Assembly (NCBI GenBank): GCA_018830645.1
Contig: JAHJSA010000089.1
Span: 48,248 to 112,247 of the forward strand
Direction of reading: 5' to 3'
Length of the DNA: 64,000 nucleotides
DNA from: Actinomycetota bacterium
Lineage (GTDB): Bacteria > Actinomycetota > Thermoleophilia > RBG-16-64-13
Position numbers and translations under genes: made by a program. The notes beneath the pieces are model-generated. The model searched no databases, was not told where the DNA came from, and saw nothing but the letters and a program-made list of their open reading frames with translations. This document shows, piece after piece, positions 9,966 to 19,836 of the stretch (positions within the stretch are counted from its first letter, which is position 1; every line of letters begins with the position of its first letter).

Positions 9966-11924
9966 CCTTCTCTCCAGCCACTCGATCAGGCCACTGCCTT
10001 CGACCACCGCGTCGGCGGGTCGGGCGCCGAGGCGGCGCGCCACGCGCGCAGCGAGCGGCGGCCGCAGACCCGCGCGCTCGAGAAGGTCGACGTCCGACAG
10101 CACGTGGGCCGAGGGGCCCGTCGCCTCGATGCGTCCCTGCCGCAGAAGGACCACTCGGTCGGCAATCTCCGCCACTTCATCCATGTCGTGACTGCTCAGG
10201 ACGAGGGTACGGGCCCCGAAGGCGCCATCGGCTCGAGCGCGTGAGGCGCCGCCATCTTCGGGCATCTCACCCTCGGCGCGCGCACCCTTGGCGCCGCGGG
10301 CCGCGGCGCGTCTGCTCGCGGCGCCGCCGGCCGCCCAGACTCCGAGCAACTCCATGAGGTGACGCCGAGCCGGCGGATCCAACCCCGCGCCGGGCTCGTC
10401 GAGCACCAGCAACCCGGGGTCGAGCGACATGATCCCAGCGAGCGCCACCCTGCGGCGCTCGCCCATCGAGAGGCCGTGCGGAGCCCGCGGCCCGAACTCC
10501 TGCACGTCGAGGCCCACCGCGCTCATGGCCCACTGCACTCGAGCCTCGAGCGCCCTGCCTTCGACCCCGCGGAGCCGTGGAGCGACGGCGACATCCTCCC
10601 ACACCGTACCTTTGAAGAGCTGGGCCTCCGGGCGCTGGAAGACCATGCCCACCTCGCCCGCCATGGGCCGCGCGCCGCCCGACCACTCCCGCACGCCGGC
10701 GGTGGGCTTGAGCAACCCAGCGAGGGTCTGGAGGAGCGTGCTCTTGCCCGAGGCCGTCGCTCCGACGACCGCGGTGATCGATCCTTCCGAGATCACGAGG
10801 TCCACGTCCTCCAGGCCTCGACGCTCCAGTGAGGTCCCCCGGTTGTAGACTACCGACACACCGCGGAGCGTCACCACCGGCCGCTCCCCGCCGCGCTCCC
10901 CATTGGACTCTCCATCGGGCTCCGCGCCGCGCTCTCCACCCGGCCGCAGGCACTTTCGCTGCGCCTCCAGCCGGTCGGCCGGTGGGCCCGCGTCCCGGGC
11001 TTTCTCGGCTTCGCCGCTCATCGGGTCGCCGGTCGCCGGGGGGGCGCTCCTCGCATCCCCGACCGCCAAGGGCCTGCTCAGCGCATCGACCAGCTCGTCC
11101 TCGGTCAAGGGTGGCTCGGCGCCATCGGCCTCGCCAAGGACCTCCTCGGCGAGGGCCATCGCCGGTGGCGCGCCCAGTGGCAACCCCGCGAAGGCTCTCC
11201 GCGAGAAGAAGTGGCGGGCGACGCCGAGGTACGCTCGTCGCCCACGATCGAGCGCGAGCAGCCGATCGGCCACGAGAGCCTCGCCCATGTGCTGTGTGAT
11301 CATGAGCACGGCCACACCTCTTCGCGTGAGGCCGCGCACGAAATCCAGTACCTCCTCTCGACCGGCGGCGTCGAGCATCGAGGTTGGTTCGTCGAGCACG
11401 AGCAACGTGGGCTCGAGCACGAGGACTCCGGCCAGCGCAAGGCGCTGCTTCTGACCCCCGGAGAGCAGGTGGGGCTCCGTGCTCTCCTCGCCCGTGAGGC
11501 CGACCACCTCGAGCACCTCCGCCACCCTCCGGCGCATCTCTTCGCGAGTCACCCCCAGGTTCTCGAGGCCGAAGGCCACGTCGTCTTCGACGCTCGCGCC
11601 CACGATCTGGTCTTCCGGGTCTTGGAAGAGCAGGCCGACGCGCGAGCGGATGTCCCAAAGAGAATCGAGGTCGGACGTGCTTCGGCCATCGACGAGCACC
11701 TCTCCCGATCCGGGAGCAAGAAGCCCGTTGCACAGGCGCGCAAGGGTGCTCTTACCCGAACCGTTGCCCCCCACAAGAGCCAGCAACTCGCCGCGCCCGA
11801 CCTCGAAGTCGAGCCCGTCCAGCGCAAGAGGCCGGTCGTCCCGATATCGGAAGGACACCCCCCTAAAGCACAGCGCCGGGACCACGAGGGTCCCGGCGCC
11901 GACAGTCTCCTGGGCTATAGTCAC
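9954..11924 (-). CDS. fused ECF transporter ATPase (EcfA1-EcfA2)
   Basis: 656 residues with two ABC ATPase domains that energise ECF vitamin/metal uptake with EcfT. NBD1: Walker A GGNGSGKST at 52-60, signature LLSGGQKQR at 153-161, Walker B LLVLDEPTSMLD. NBD2: Walker A GATASGKST at 388-396, a divergent signature LSMGERRR at 485-492, Walker B LLVLDEPGAGLD. The ~65-residue linker (about 285-350) is low-complexity and Gly/Glu-rich, and a second Ala/Arg/Gly-rich insert sits in NBD2 between Walker B and the H-loop (SSHD). GTG 11924 with GAGAGGG upstream is 10 bp after rplQ; a Met at 11969 would overlap rplQ. Confidence 0.9.
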   Translation of the reverse strand: MTIAQETVGAGTLVVPALCFRGVSFRYRDDRPLALDGLDFEVGRGELLALVGGNGSGKSTLARLCNGLLAPGSGEVLVDGRSTSDLDSLWDIRSRVGLLFQDPEDQIVGASVEDDVAFGLENLGVTREEMRRRVAEVLEVVGLTGEESTEPHLLSGGQKQRLALAGVLVLEPTLLVLDEPTSMLDAAGREEVLDFVRGLTRRGVAVLMITQHMGEALVADRLLALDRGRRAYLGVARHFFSRRAFAGLPLGAPPAMALAEEVLGEADGAEPPLTEDELVDALSRPLAVGDARSAPPATGDPMSGEAEKARDAGPPADRLEAQRKCLRPGGERGAEPDGESNGERGGERPVVTLRGVSVVYNRGTSLERRGLEDVDLVISEGSITAVVGATASGKSTLLQTLAGLLKPTAGVREWSGGARPMAGEVGMVFQRPEAQLFKGTVWEDVAVAPRLRGVEGRALEARVQWAMSAVGLDVQEFGPRAPHGLSMGERRRVALAGIMSLDPGLLVLDEPGAGLDPPARRHLMELLGVWAAGGAASRRAAARGAKGARAEGEMPEDGGASRARADGAFGARTLVLSSHDMDEVAEIADRVVLLRQGRIEATGPSAHVLSDVDLLERAGLRPPLAARVARRLGARPADAVVEGSGLIEWLERRAPS

Positions 11925-11934
11925 CCGAGCCCTC

Positions 11935-12285
11935 TCAGACGAGCTCCAGATAGACCATCTCTGCTGCATCGCCGGCCCGCGGGCCGAGCTTCAGGATGCG
12001 CGTGTAGCCACCCTGGCGCTCCGCGTAACGCGGCGCGATGTCGTTGAACAACGCGTACGAGATCTTCTTGTTCCTCAGCATGCTGATGGCCGTCCGCCTG
12101 GAGTGCAGATCGCCGGCCTTGCCCATGGTGATCGCCTTCTCGACAAGGGGCTTGACCTCTTTGGCTTTCGCCTCGGTGGTCTTCACACGTCCATGCTCGA
12201 GCACCGAGCAGGCGAGGTTGGCCAGCATCTGCCGGCGGTGGCTCGGCTGGATGCCGAACCTCCTCCCTTTCCTCTGATGCCTCAC
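11935..12285 (-). CDS. rplQ: 50S ribosomal protein L17 (bL17)
   Basis: 116 residues. The start RHQRKGRRFGIQPSHRRQML and the core LLEHGRVKTTEAKAKE-like stretch (here VLEHGRVKTTEAKAKE) identify it. GTG 12285 follows the rpoA stop at once, with AGAGGAG inside the end of rpoA. It is the last gene of the alpha cluster. Confidence 0.98.
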   Translation of the reverse strand: MRHQRKGRRFGIQPSHRRQMLANLACSVLEHGRVKTTEAKAKEVKPLVEKAITMGKAGDLHSRRTAISMLRNKKISYALFNDIAPRYAERQGGYTRILKLGPRAGDAAEMVYLELV

Positions 12286-12286
12286 G

Positions 12287-13231
12287 CTACTCTCCTCTGA
12301 GCTTCAGGTCCCGCTCGGCAAGACGCTCACGCACCTCTTCAATGCTCTTCTTGCCGAAGTTGGGGATGTTCAACAGTTCGGCCTCGGTCCGCACGACCAG
12401 ATCGGCGACGGTCTCGACGCCCTCACGCTTGAGGCAATTATATGAACGGACGCCGAGCTCGAGTTCCTCGATGAGCACGTCGTCCAAGCCACCGGACGTG
12501 GGCTCCAAGATGCCCAGATATAGGGGCTCCTGGTCGCGCATCACGATGCGGTCTTCGTCGGCGAAGATGGCGAGCTGATCCATCAGCATGGTCGCGGCCT
12601 GCTCGAGGCACATCCTCGGATCGACTGCGCCGTTCGTCTCGACCTCGAGGGTCAGCTTGTCGAAGTTCTGCCATTGACCGACCCGGGCGGGCTCGACCCT
12701 GTACGAGACCCTGGTCACGGGGGAGAAGATCGAATCCACGGGGATCACGCCGAGGATGGTCTCGTCGCGCTTGTTGTCGTCAGACGAGACGTAGCCCCGC
12801 CCGCGACGCACCCAGATCAGCATCTCGAGTCGCGCACCCTCCTCGAGGGTGACGATCGGGGCCGCCGGGTTGATGATCTCGAGGTTCGCCGTAGCCGCGA
12901 TGTCACCGGCGGTCACTTCGCAGGGGCCGTCCTTCACCAGCTCCACGTCGATCTCATCGTCCTCTCCGTGCAGCACGAAGACGACTTTCTTGAGATTGAG
13001 GATGAGGTCGGTGACGTCCTCTTTGACACCTTTGATGGTGGAGAACTCGTGGGCGACGCCCTCGATCTTCACAGCCGAAGCCGCCGCACCCTCAAGTGAG
13101 GAGAGCAGCACCCGGCGCAGGGAGTTCCCAAAGGTGTAGCCGAATCCGCGGTCAAGCGGTTCCACGACGAACACGCCGTGGTTATCGGTCACCTGCTCCA
13201 TCGTAATCTTGGGAGAATGGAAGTCTAGCAA
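12287..13231 (-). CDS. rpoA: RNA polymerase alpha subunit
   Basis: 314 residues. The N-terminal domain, which dimerises and scaffolds beta and beta', shows PLDRGFGYTFGNSLRRVLLS and IKGVKEDVTDLILNLK. The C-terminal domain, which contacts UP elements and activators, begins about residue 245 (IEELELGVRSYNCLKREG) and keeps the helix-hairpin-helix region LNIPNFGKKSIEEV. Normal length. Confidence 0.98.
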   Translation of the reverse strand: MLDFHSPKITMEQVTDNHGVFVVEPLDRGFGYTFGNSLRRVLLSSLEGAAASAVKIEGVAHEFSTIKGVKEDVTDLILNLKKVVFVLHGEDDEIDVELVKDGPCEVTAGDIAATANLEIINPAAPIVTLEEGARLEMLIWVRRGRGYVSSDDNKRDETILGVIPVDSIFSPVTRVSYRVEPARVGQWQNFDKLTLEVETNGAVDPRMCLEQAATMLMDQLAIFADEDRIVMRDQEPLYLGILEPTSGGLDDVLIEELELGVRSYNCLKREGVETVADLVVRTEAELLNIPNFGKKSIEEVRERLAERDLKLRGE

Positions 13232-13299
13232 TCAGTCCTCCTGGTCCACGTTCGGCGGTTCGTCCGCGTCACGCGGTCATCAATTCCTAGCCGGCCTCT

Positions 13300-13926
13300 T
13301 TACTTCGAGTACAACTCGATGATGAGCTGTTCCTGCACCGGTGCGTCAATATCGGCCCGTTCAGGAAGGCGCAGCACCTTGCCTGTCAGGTTGTCATGGT
13401 CGGCCTGCAGCCAGGCGGGTACCGCCGCGGTGAGGTCGGTGGCCTCCTCGATCACGGCTTTGAGCCCTTCCTTCGTCGCGACAGCGCTGATGATCTGATC
13501 AGGCTGCACCCGGTACGAGGGGATATTCACCCGGCGCCCGTCGACGAGGAAATGACCGTGAAGGATGAGCTGCCTGGCCTGGCGGCGCGACGCGCCGAAC
13601 CCGAGCCGGTACACCACGTTGTCGAGGCGTAGCTCGAGCAGCCGAAGCAGGTTCTCGCCGGTGATGCCGGGCTGGCGATGAGCCGTATGATAGTAGTTGC
13701 GGAACTGCTTCTCGAGCAGCCCGTAGTAGCGGCGCGTCTTCTGCTTCTCGCGCAACTGGAGAAGGTACTCAGAACTCTTGCGGCGGCGTCCGCGGCCGTG
13801 TTCCCCCGGCGGGTACGCGCGCCTGTCGACCGCGCACTTGTCGGTGTGGCAGCGCTCGCCCTTGAGGAAGAGCTTGCCACCTTCACGGCGACACTGCTTG
13901 CATTGAGGTGACGTATCTCGTGCCAT
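13300..13926 (-). CDS. rpsD: 30S ribosomal protein S4 (uS4), zinc form
   Basis: 208 residues; 16S rRNA assembly-initiator protein. Cys9, Cys12, Cys26 and Cys31 in the N-terminal part form the C-x2-C-x13-C-x4-C zinc site of the C+ type. An S4 RNA-binding domain follows ([20 protein letters not shown], then [17 protein letters not shown]). It starts at ATG 13926, 13 bp after rpsK. Confidence 0.98.
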   Translation of the reverse strand: MARDTSPQCKQCRREGGKLFLKGERCHTDKCAVDRRAYPPGEHGRGRRRKSSEYLLQLREKQKTRRYYGLLEKQFRNYYHTAHRQPGITGENLLRLLELRLDNVVYRLGFGASRRQARQLILHGHFLVDGRRVNIPSYRVQPDQIISAVATKEGLKAVIEEATDLTAAVPAWLQADHDNLTGKVLRLPERADIDAPVQEQLIIELYSK

Positions 13927-13939
13927 GTCTCGCCTCCCC

Positions 13940-14344
13940 CTAGACCCGGCGGCGCTTCTTGGCGCGGCAACCGTTGTGGGGGATAGGCGTGCAGTCCTTG
14001 ACTCCCGCCACTTCCAAGCCAGCGGCCTGAAGCGAGCGGATTGCGGTCTCGCGACCGCTGCCGGGACCCTTCACGAACACGTCGACCTTCTGCAGGCCGT
14101 GCTCCATGCCGGCTCGTGCGGCTTTCTCCGCGGTGACCTGCGCGGCGAACGGAGTCGACTTACGCGACCCCTTGAACCCCGCGACACCGGCGCTCGCCCA
14201 GGAGATGACGTTGCCCTCCTTGTCGGTGAGCGTCACCACTGTGTTGTTGAACGATGTCTTGATGTACGCGTTGCCGAGCGCGATGTTCTTGCGCACCTTG
14301 CGGCGCCGAACACGCGGCCCTCCACGCTTGACTGGTTTCGCCAT
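13940..14344 (-). CDS. rpsK: 30S ribosomal protein S11 (uS11)
   Basis: 134 residues. Platform protein near the decoding region. Typical segments: [47 protein letters not shown] and the basic tail [12 protein letters not shown]. Confidence 0.98.
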   Translation of the reverse strand: MAKPVKRGGPRVRRRKVRKNIALGNAYIKTSFNNTVVTLTDKEGNVISWASAGVAGFKGSRKSTPFAAQVTAEKAARAGMEHGLQKVDVFVKGPGSGRETAIRSLQAAGLEVAGVKDCTPIPHNGCRAKKRRRV

Positions 14345-14392
14345 ATACTTGACTCCCGCTGGTACGATTCCGGATCGACGGTCAGACCGTGA

Positions 14393-14767
14393 TCAACGGA
14401 CCTTCTTCTTGACACCCACGGTGGGCCGGTGACCCTTCCGCACACGCGCATTGGTCTTCGTGCGCTGCCCGCGGACAGGCATGCCGCGCCGATGGCGGAT
14501 ACCCCGGTAGCACCCGATCTCCATCAGGCGCTTGATGTTCTGGCTGCGCTCGCGGCGCAGGTCGCCCTCCACGAGCACGTTCTCATCGATATAGGCCCGA
14601 AGACGGACCTCTTCATCCTCCGTGAGATCCTTGACGTACGTGTCGGGATCGATCCCGACAGCCGCCAGGGCTTGTTTGGAGGTGGTCCGCCCGATGCCGT
14701 AGACATAGGTGAGGCCGATCTCCACACGTTTCTCGCGGGGGATCGTGACTCCAGCGATACGCGCCAT
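14393..14767 (-). CDS. rpsM: 30S ribosomal protein S13 (uS13)
   Basis: 124 residues. Head protein bridging to L5 and contacting P-site t[24 protein letters not shown] at the start, [19 protein letters not shown], and a lysine-rich tail VGVKKKVR that reaches the tRNA. Confidence 0.98.
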   Translation of the reverse strand: MARIAGVTIPREKRVEIGLTYVYGIGRTTSKQALAAVGIDPDTYVKDLTEDEEVRLRAYIDENVLVEGDLRRERSQNIKRLMEIGCYRGIRHRRGMPVRGQRTKTNARVRKGHRPTVGVKKKVR

Positions 14768-14781
14768 ACTCTACTCCCCGA

Positions 14782-14895
14782 TCAACCCTGCCGCTGCTTG
14801 TGACGCGGGTTCTGGCAAATCACCAGCACCGTGCCCTTGCGGCGGATCACTTTGCACTTCTCGCACATCGGTTTCACCGACGCTCTGACCTTCAT
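14782..14895 (-). CDS. rpmJ: 50S ribosomal protein L36 (bL36), zinc form
   Basis: 37 residues from ATG 14895, the canonical length: [19 protein letters not shown]. Zinc ligands Cys11, Cys14, Cys27 and His32 are present, so this is the C+ paralogue. A longer frame from 14964 would add 23 non-homologous residues. Confidence 0.97.
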   Translation of the reverse strand: MKVRASVKPMCEKCKVIRRKGTVLVICQNPRHKQRQG

Positions 14896-15113
14896 AGTCG
14901 TCTCAACCCTCTCGAACGGGCGGGCGCGCGTCGGCGCCGCCTTGATACTCGACTGGGCACTCATATGGGCCCGTCAGCCTCCATCAAGCAGCCGCATCTC
15001 GGGACTTCCCGAGCGGAGACTTCCGGACCTTGCTCAACAGCCTCGGGCTATCGAGGCCGATTGTTACCACCGCGTCGACGGACCACCAAGGTGACCTTCG
15101 GTGGGCGCCGGTC

Positions 15114-15140
15114 GATCGCTCACCCAGCAAGCGAGCGATC
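15114..15140 (-). terminator. hairpin overlapping the infA stop
   Basis: GATCGCTC (15114-15121) and GAGCGATC (15133-15140) form a perfect 8-bp stem with an 11-nt loop that begins inside the infA stop codon. No U-run follows, so it may be an attenuator or a processing signal in the 243-bp infA-rpmJ gap. I see no convincing promoter in the rest of that gap. Confidence 0.35.
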
Positions 15141-15360
15141 ACTTGTAGCGATACGTGATCCTACCGCGGGTCAGATCGTAGGGGGACAACTCGACCTTGA
15201 CCCTGTCTCCCGGGAGGATACGGATGTAGTGCATGCGCATCTTTCCGGAGATGTGGGCCAGCAGTTCGTGGTCGTTGTCCAGCTTGACCCGGAATACCGT
15301 GTTCGGCAAGGCCTCGAGCACCTCGCCCTCTAGTTCTATCGCGTCGTCTTTAGGAGACAC
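15139..15360 (-). CDS. infA: translation initiation factor IF-1
   Basis: 73 residues from GTG 15360; an S1/OB-fold factor that occupies the A site during initiation. [20 protein letters not shown], then [20 protein letters not shown] and the ending [15 protein letters not shown] are near-consensus. A GTG at 15396 in frame would add 12 residues with no family similarity and has no good ribosome site; the choice between them is not certain. Confidence 0.95.
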   Translation of the reverse strand: MSPKDDAIELEGEVLEALPNTVFRVKLDNDHELLAHISGKMRMHYIRILPGDRVKVELSPYDLTRGRITYRYK

Positions 15361-15467
15361 TTCGCTTACCGCACCTCTTCTCTTTGTTGCAGGCACCCAC
15401 GACCCGCGTCGGGCACCGATCGTCTATGTTAGCACAAGGGCGGTGTTGCGACCCTCGTCAAGCCCAC

Positions 15468-16211
15468 TCACGCGGTGAGGATCCGGGGGCCATCAGCCGT
15501 GACCGCGACGGTGTGCTCGAAGTGAGCCGAAAGACCGCCGTCCTCGGTGTAGATGGACCACGTGTCGGCGCCCACCTCCACCTCGAAACCGCCTGCGTTC
15601 ACCATGGGCTCGATGGCGAACACCATGCCCTCCGCGATACGGGGCCCGTGTCCGGCGACGCCGAAATTAGGTATCTGCGGGTCTTCGTGCATCTGCCGGC
15701 CCACGCCGTGCCCGACGAGACTGCGCACCACCGAATAACCGCGGGCCTCCACGTGGGCCTGAACGGCGTGCCCGATGTCACCGATGCGCTTGCCCGACAC
15801 ACACTGCTGCACAGCGAGCATGAGGGACTCCCGGGTCGCCGTCATCAGCGATCGGGCCTCCTCGGATATCTCGCCCACCGGCACAGTGATGGCCGCGTCG
15901 GCGATGAAACCCTCGAACGTCACTCCGACGTCGATGCCCAGGATGTCGCCCTCCTTGAGCCGTGTGAACCCGGGGATGCCATGCACCACCATGTCGTTGG
16001 GGGATGCGCAGATCGACCCGGGAAAGCCACGGTATCCCTTGAAGGTGGGAATGCCGCCGCGGGCGCGTATGAACTCCTCGGCCGACTCATCCAGATCACG
16101 TGTCTGCACGCCGGGCTGCACCCGGGACTCCAGCAGATCCAGACACCCGCGCACTATCTCTCCGGCTCGGGCGATCATTTCGATCTCCGCGGGTGACTTC
16201 CGAATGATCAA
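15468..16211 (-). CDS. map: methionine aminopeptidase, type I
   Basis: 247 residues; removes initiator Met from nascent proteins. The five di-metal ligands are in place: Asp94, Asp105, His168, Glu201 and Glu232, in the contexts GIDVGV, ADAAIT, GHGVGR, AIEPM and FEHTV. There is no N-terminal zinc-finger extension. Located between adk and infA, as in many Gram-positive spc-alpha junctions. Confidence 0.98.
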   Translation of the reverse strand: MIIRKSPAEIEMIARAGEIVRGCLDLLESRVQPGVQTRDLDESAEEFIRARGGIPTFKGYRGFPGSICASPNDMVVHGIPGFTRLKEGDILGIDVGVTFEGFIADAAITVPVGEISEEARSLMTATRESLMLAVQQCVSGKRIGDIGHAVQAHVEARGYSVVRSLVGHGVGRQMHEDPQIPNFGVAGHGPRIAEGMVFAIEPMVNAGGFEVEVGADTWSIYTEDGGLSAHFEHTVAVTADGPRILTA

Positions 16212-16221
16212 AGGCGTACCC

Positions 16222-16878
16222 TCACGGCCGGCCGATCGCCTCCTTCAGGTGGGCGTACACCTGCTCAGGAGACTGCTCACCGTCGATGCGCGCCAGCACA
16301 CCCTGGCGGTCGTAGTATGCGATCAGGGGCTCGGTCTGCTGAGAGTACACGGCCAGCCGGTTGCGCACCGTGCTCTCGCTGTCGTCGTCGCGCTGATAGA
16401 GTTCGCCGCCGCACTTGTCGCACACGCCTTCTTCGGCCGGTGGGCTGAAGACCATGTGGAAAGGTACTTGGCAGTCGCGGCAGATACGCCGGCCGGTGAG
16501 CCTGCGCACCAGCTCATCCTCGTCGACCAGGATGGCGAGCGCCTTCGAGACGCCCCGTTCGATGCTCGCCAGGGAGTCATCCAGCGCCTCTGCCTGCGGG
16601 ATGGTGCGTGGGAACCCATCGAGCAGGAAGCCGGCAGCCGTGTCGGATTCCTGCAGACGGTCCTTCACAATGCCTATCACCACTGAATCGGGGACGAGTT
16701 CGCCCGCGTCCATATACCGCTTGGCCTCGAGACCCATGGCGGTCTGGTTCTTGAGCGCCGCCCGCAGCATATCGCCCGTGGAGATGTGCGGAATCGAGTA
16801 ATCCTCGACGATCCGCGAGGCCTGCGTGCCCTTTCCGGCCCCCGGCGGGCCCAACAGGATCAGATCGAACTGCGCCAT
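16222..16878 (-). CDS. adk: adenylate kinase, zinc-lid type
   Basis: 218 residues; AMP + ATP to 2 ADP. P-loop GPPGAGKGTQ near residue 9, AMP-site STGDMLR, and GFPRT. The lid carries the C-x2-C...C-x2-C zinc knuckle (ICRDCQ and VCDKCG) of the Gram-positive long form. ATG 16878 has GGAGGGGG six bases upstream; an in-frame ATG at 16893 sits before that site. Confidence 0.97.
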   Translation of the reverse strand: MAQFDLILLGPPGAGKGTQASRIVEDYSIPHISTGDMLRAALKNQTAMGLEAKRYMDAGELVPDSVVIGIVKDRLQESDTAAGFLLDGFPRTIPQAEALDDSLASIERGVSKALAILVDEDELVRRLTGRRICRDCQVPFHMVFSPPAEEGVCDKCGGELYQRDDDSESTVRNRLAVYSQQTEPLIAYYDRQGVLARIDGEQSPEQVYAHLKEAIGRP

Positions 16879-16900
16879 CCCAACCCCCTCCATCCGTCCG

Positions 16901-18154
16901 CTACTTCAGGAAACCTTCGTAGTGCCGCATCAGCAGCTGTGACTCCATCTGCTTCATGGTGTCGAGCGCCACGCCCACAACGATGAGAAGCGACGTCCCT
17001 CCGAAGAAGAAGGGGATGCCGAGGCCCCAGATCAGCAGGGTGGGAAGAGCGGCGATCGACGCCAGGAACAGGGCGCCGGGCAGCGTGATGCGGGTGAGCA
17101 CGCGATCGAGGTACTGGGCGGTGGGCCTTCCCGGGCGGATGCCGGGGATGAAGCCGCCATACTTCTTCAGATTGTCGGCCTGATCGAGTGGATTGAACTG
17201 CACGGCCGTGTAGAAGTAGGTGAACAGCACGATCAACATGAACTCGGCCACCAGGTACGCCCCGGTGCCAGGGCCGACGGCCTGAGCGGCGGTCTGCGCC
17301 CACGACCACGGAGTCATCTGCGCCAAGGTGACGGGAAACACGAGGATCGCCGACGCGAAGATCACCGGGATGACGCCGGCCATGTTGATGCGCAGGGGGA
17401 GGTACGTACTCTGCCCTCCGTACATCTTCCGCCCGACCACCCGTTTCGCGTATTGGATCGGGATGCGACGCTGTCCCTCCTGCATCAGGACGATGGCCGC
17501 TATGACGCCCAAGCCGATGAGAGCAAGCGCCAACCACATCAGCGGGTTCATGGTGGTGAACATCTTGTACAGCCCACCAGGCAGACTGGCGACGATGCTG
17601 GAAAAGATGATCAGCGAGATGCCGTTGCCTACGCCACGCTGCGTGATGAGCTCTCCGAGCCACATGACCATACCGGTGCCCACTGTGAGCGAGAGCACGA
17701 TCAGATAGAAGCGCAGCGGAGTGAGCGGGTTGGCCGCGGTGAACGCTCCCTGCGACTGAAAGATGAAGACGTAACCCACCGACTGCACCAGCGCCAAGAT
17801 GATGGTGAGGTACCGCGTGTACTGGTTGATCTTCTTCGCGCCCGACTCGCCTTCCTTGGCCAACGCCTCCAGCTGAGGGATCACGATGGTGAGCAGCTGC
17901 AGGATGATCGACGCCGTGATGTAGGGCATGATGCCCAACGCGAAGACGGCCACTCGTTCGAGCGCGCCTCCGGAAAAGAGGTCGAGGAATGCGAAGACCC
18001 CGCCGCCCGAGACGAGATCCTTGATCGCCTGCAGATCGACACCGGGCACCGGGATGAACGATCCCAGCCGGTACAGGGCGATGATGAACGCCGTGAACAG
18101 AAGACGCTTCCGCAGATCGGGAAGCCTCCAGGCGTTCAGCAGGGATTGGAACAT
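16901..18154 (-). CDS. secY: preprotein translocase channel SecY
   Basis: 417 residues with ten hydrophobic segments. Signatures: RLGSFIPVPGVD after TM1, ALGIMPYITASIILQLL in TM2 and GGFIPGIRPGRPT in the C5-C6 region. Forms the membrane pore with SecE (encoded at 43389-43703). It sits in the standard spc position between rplO and adk. Confidence 0.98.
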   Translation of the reverse strand: MFQSLLNAWRLPDLRKRLLFTAFIIALYRLGSFIPVPGVDLQAIKDLVSGGGVFAFLDLFSGGALERVAVFALGIMPYITASIILQLLTIVIPQLEALAKEGESGAKKINQYTRYLTIILALVQSVGYVFIFQSQGAFTAANPLTPLRFYLIVLSLTVGTGMVMWLGELITQRGVGNGISLIIFSSIVASLPGGLYKMFTTMNPLMWLALALIGLGVIAAIVLMQEGQRRIPIQYAKRVVGRKMYGGQSTYLPLRINMAGVIPVIFASAILVFPVTLAQMTPWSWAQTAAQAVGPGTGAYLVAEFMLIVLFTYFYTAVQFNPLDQADNLKKYGGFIPGIRPGRPTAQYLDRVLTRITLPGALFLASIAALPTLLIWGLGIPFFFGGTSLLIVVGVALDTMKQMESQLLMRHYEGFLK

Positions 18155-18209
18155 CGAGCTTCTCCCGTCCTTGTGTCTCTCAACCGGCAGCGGCAGCGGC
18201 CGAGTCCTC

Positions 18210-18683
18210 CTAGAGGACCTCGGCCGTGCCGCCGGCAGCTTCGATCATGGTCTTCGCCGATGCGCTGAAGCCGTGCGCCTTGATCACGAGCGGCCGATCG
18301 AGCCCGCCGCCCGCAAGGATCTTGACCCGCTCGCCGGCCTTCTTGATGATGCCGCAGTCCACAAGCTCCTGTGGGCCGATCACCGCGCCCGAGTCGAACA
18401 TCGACAGCCGCGACAGATTGACCGGAGTCATGTAGGTGCGGAAGGGGCCGATGGGCATGGATGTCTTAGCGTTCGGGCCGCGAAGTTTCGGCAGCCGCAT
18501 GTGCAACGGCATCTGGCCGCCCTCGTAGCGCGCCGGCACTCCGCCGCCGCTCCGCGCGTTCGCACCCTTGTGGCCCTTGCCCGAAGTCTTGCCGAGCCCG
18601 GAGCCCTCACCGCGGCCGACACGCTTCTTCTTGGAGCGCGAACCCTCCGCCGGTCGCAAATCGTGTAGGAAGATCTCCGCCAT
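18210..18683 (-). CDS. rplO: 50S ribosomal protein L15 (uL15)
   Basis: 157 residues. The Gly/Lys-rich N-terminal tail that threads into 23S rRNA is clear (KKKRVGRGEGSGLGKTSGKG), followed by GGQMPLHMRLPKLRG and a C-terminal globular part ending AAGGTAEVL. Confidence 0.98.
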   Translation of the reverse strand: MAEIFLHDLRPAEGSRSKKKRVGRGEGSGLGKTSGKGHKGANARSGGGVPARYEGGQMPLHMRLPKLRGPNAKTSMPIGPFRTYMTPVNLSRLSMFDSGAVIGPQELVDCGIIKKAGERVKILAGGGLDRPLVIKAHGFSASAKTMIEAAGGTAEVL

Positions 18684-18686
18684 GGC

Positions 18687-18887
18687 CTACCCCTCGTCCT
18701 TCACATCGACCTCGGTGACTTCGAGCATGTACTCAAGCTTCTTGACCATGCCCTTGATCGCCGGGGATTCTTCGTGGTACACCGTCTGCCCCATGCGGGA
18801 GATACCAAGAGCCCGCAGGGTGTCCTTGTGGTCCTGCTTGCGCCCGATAAGGCTGCGGACCTGCTTGACAGCTATCACGCCGATCAC
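18687..18887 (-). CDS. rpmD: 50S ribosomal protein L30 (uL30)
   Basis: 66 residues; [22 protein letters not shown] with [10 protein letters not shown] is the L30 core. GTG 18887 overlaps the rpsE stop (GTGA), so translation is coupled. Confidence 0.96.
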   Translation of the reverse strand: MIGVIAVKQVRSLIGRKQDHKDTLRALGISRMGQTVYHEESPAIKGMVKKLEYMLEVTEVDVKDEG

Positions 18888-19441
18888 ACTCCCGCCGGGA
18901 TCGTGGGTGCGGCATCGGCGACAGGGGCTTCCCTGGGCTCCATGCCGAGCACCTCACGCACGGTCTTGCCCCGGAGCGCCGCGATCTCTTCCGGGCGGCG
19001 AAGGGAGCGCAGTCCCTGCTCGGCCGCGCGGACCATGTTGATGGGATTCGTGGTGCCCAGGCACTTGGTGAGCACGTCGTGCACACCGCCCAGCTCCAGG
19101 ATCGCCCGCACCCCGCCGCCGGCGATCACGCCGGTACCCGGCGAAGCCGGCCGCAGAAGCACGCGGCCGGCGCCGTAGCGCCCCGTCACGCCATGCGTGA
19201 TGGTGGAACCGTGCTTCGGGACCACGAACAGGTTCTTCTTGGCGTCGTCGATGGCCTTCTGGATGGCGAGAGGGACTTCCTTCGCCTTTCCATATCCAAC
19301 ACCGACGATGCTCTCGCCGTCGCCTACCGCCACGAGTGCGGTGAACGAGAACCGGCGGCCACCTTTGACGACCTTGGCCACACGGTTGATCTCGATCACG
19401 TTCTCTTGGAGGTTCAGCGCCTCAGCTCTGATCTGTGCCAC
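18884..19441 (-). CDS. rpsE: 30S ribosomal protein S5 (uS5)
   Basis: 185 residues. [37 protein letters not shown] and [15 protein letters not shown] mark the dsRBD-like and S5 domains that guard decoding fidelity. A ~20-residue Ala/Pro-rich C-terminal tail extends past the core. Confidence 0.98.
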   Translation of the reverse strand: MAQIRAEALNLQENVIEINRVAKVVKGGRRFSFTALVAVGDGESIVGVGYGKAKEVPLAIQKAIDDAKKNLFVVPKHGSTITHGVTGRYGAGRVLLRPASPGTGVIAGGGVRAILELGGVHDVLTKCLGTTNPINMVRAAEQGLRSLRRPEEIAALRGKTVREVLGMEPREAPVADAAPTIPAGV

Positions 19442-19459
19442 TGCCGTACCTCTCCCTTT

Positions 19460-19816
19460 CTAGAACTCCAGGCCGCCCTGACGGGCGCCCTCGGCAAGGG
19501 CCTTGACCCGGCCATGGTACAAGTACGACCCACGGTCGAACACGACGCTCTCCACACCGGCCGCTTTCGCGCGCTCGGCGATGAGTTCGCCCACTTTGGC
19601 CGCCATCTCTTTCTTCGGCAAAGCGGTCTCTTCGACGTGCCGGCTGCAGGCGCTGGCCAGGGTGCGACCACTCTGGTCGTCCACGATCTGGGCCCAGATG
19701 CCGCGGTTGGAGCGGAACACGGTGAGGCGCGGCCGTTCCGGCGTGCCCCGGACCGCGCTCCGCACACGCTTCGCGCGGCGCTGCTTGGCCTTCTCGATCT
19801 TAGCGATACTGGTCAT
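19460..19816 (-). CDS. rplR: 50S ribosomal protein L18 (uL18)
   Basis: 118 residues, 5S rRNA binder. Segments [20 protein letters not shown] and [20 protein letters not shown], ending ARQGGLEF as usual. Confidence 0.98.
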   Translation of the reverse strand: MTSIAKIEKAKQRRAKRVRSAVRGTPERPRLTVFRSNRGIWAQIVDDQSGRTLASACSRHVEETALPKKEMAAKVGELIAERAKAAGVESVVFDRGSYLYHGRVKALAEGARQGGLEF

Positions 19817-19836
19817 CTCTCTAGATTCATCCTTCC

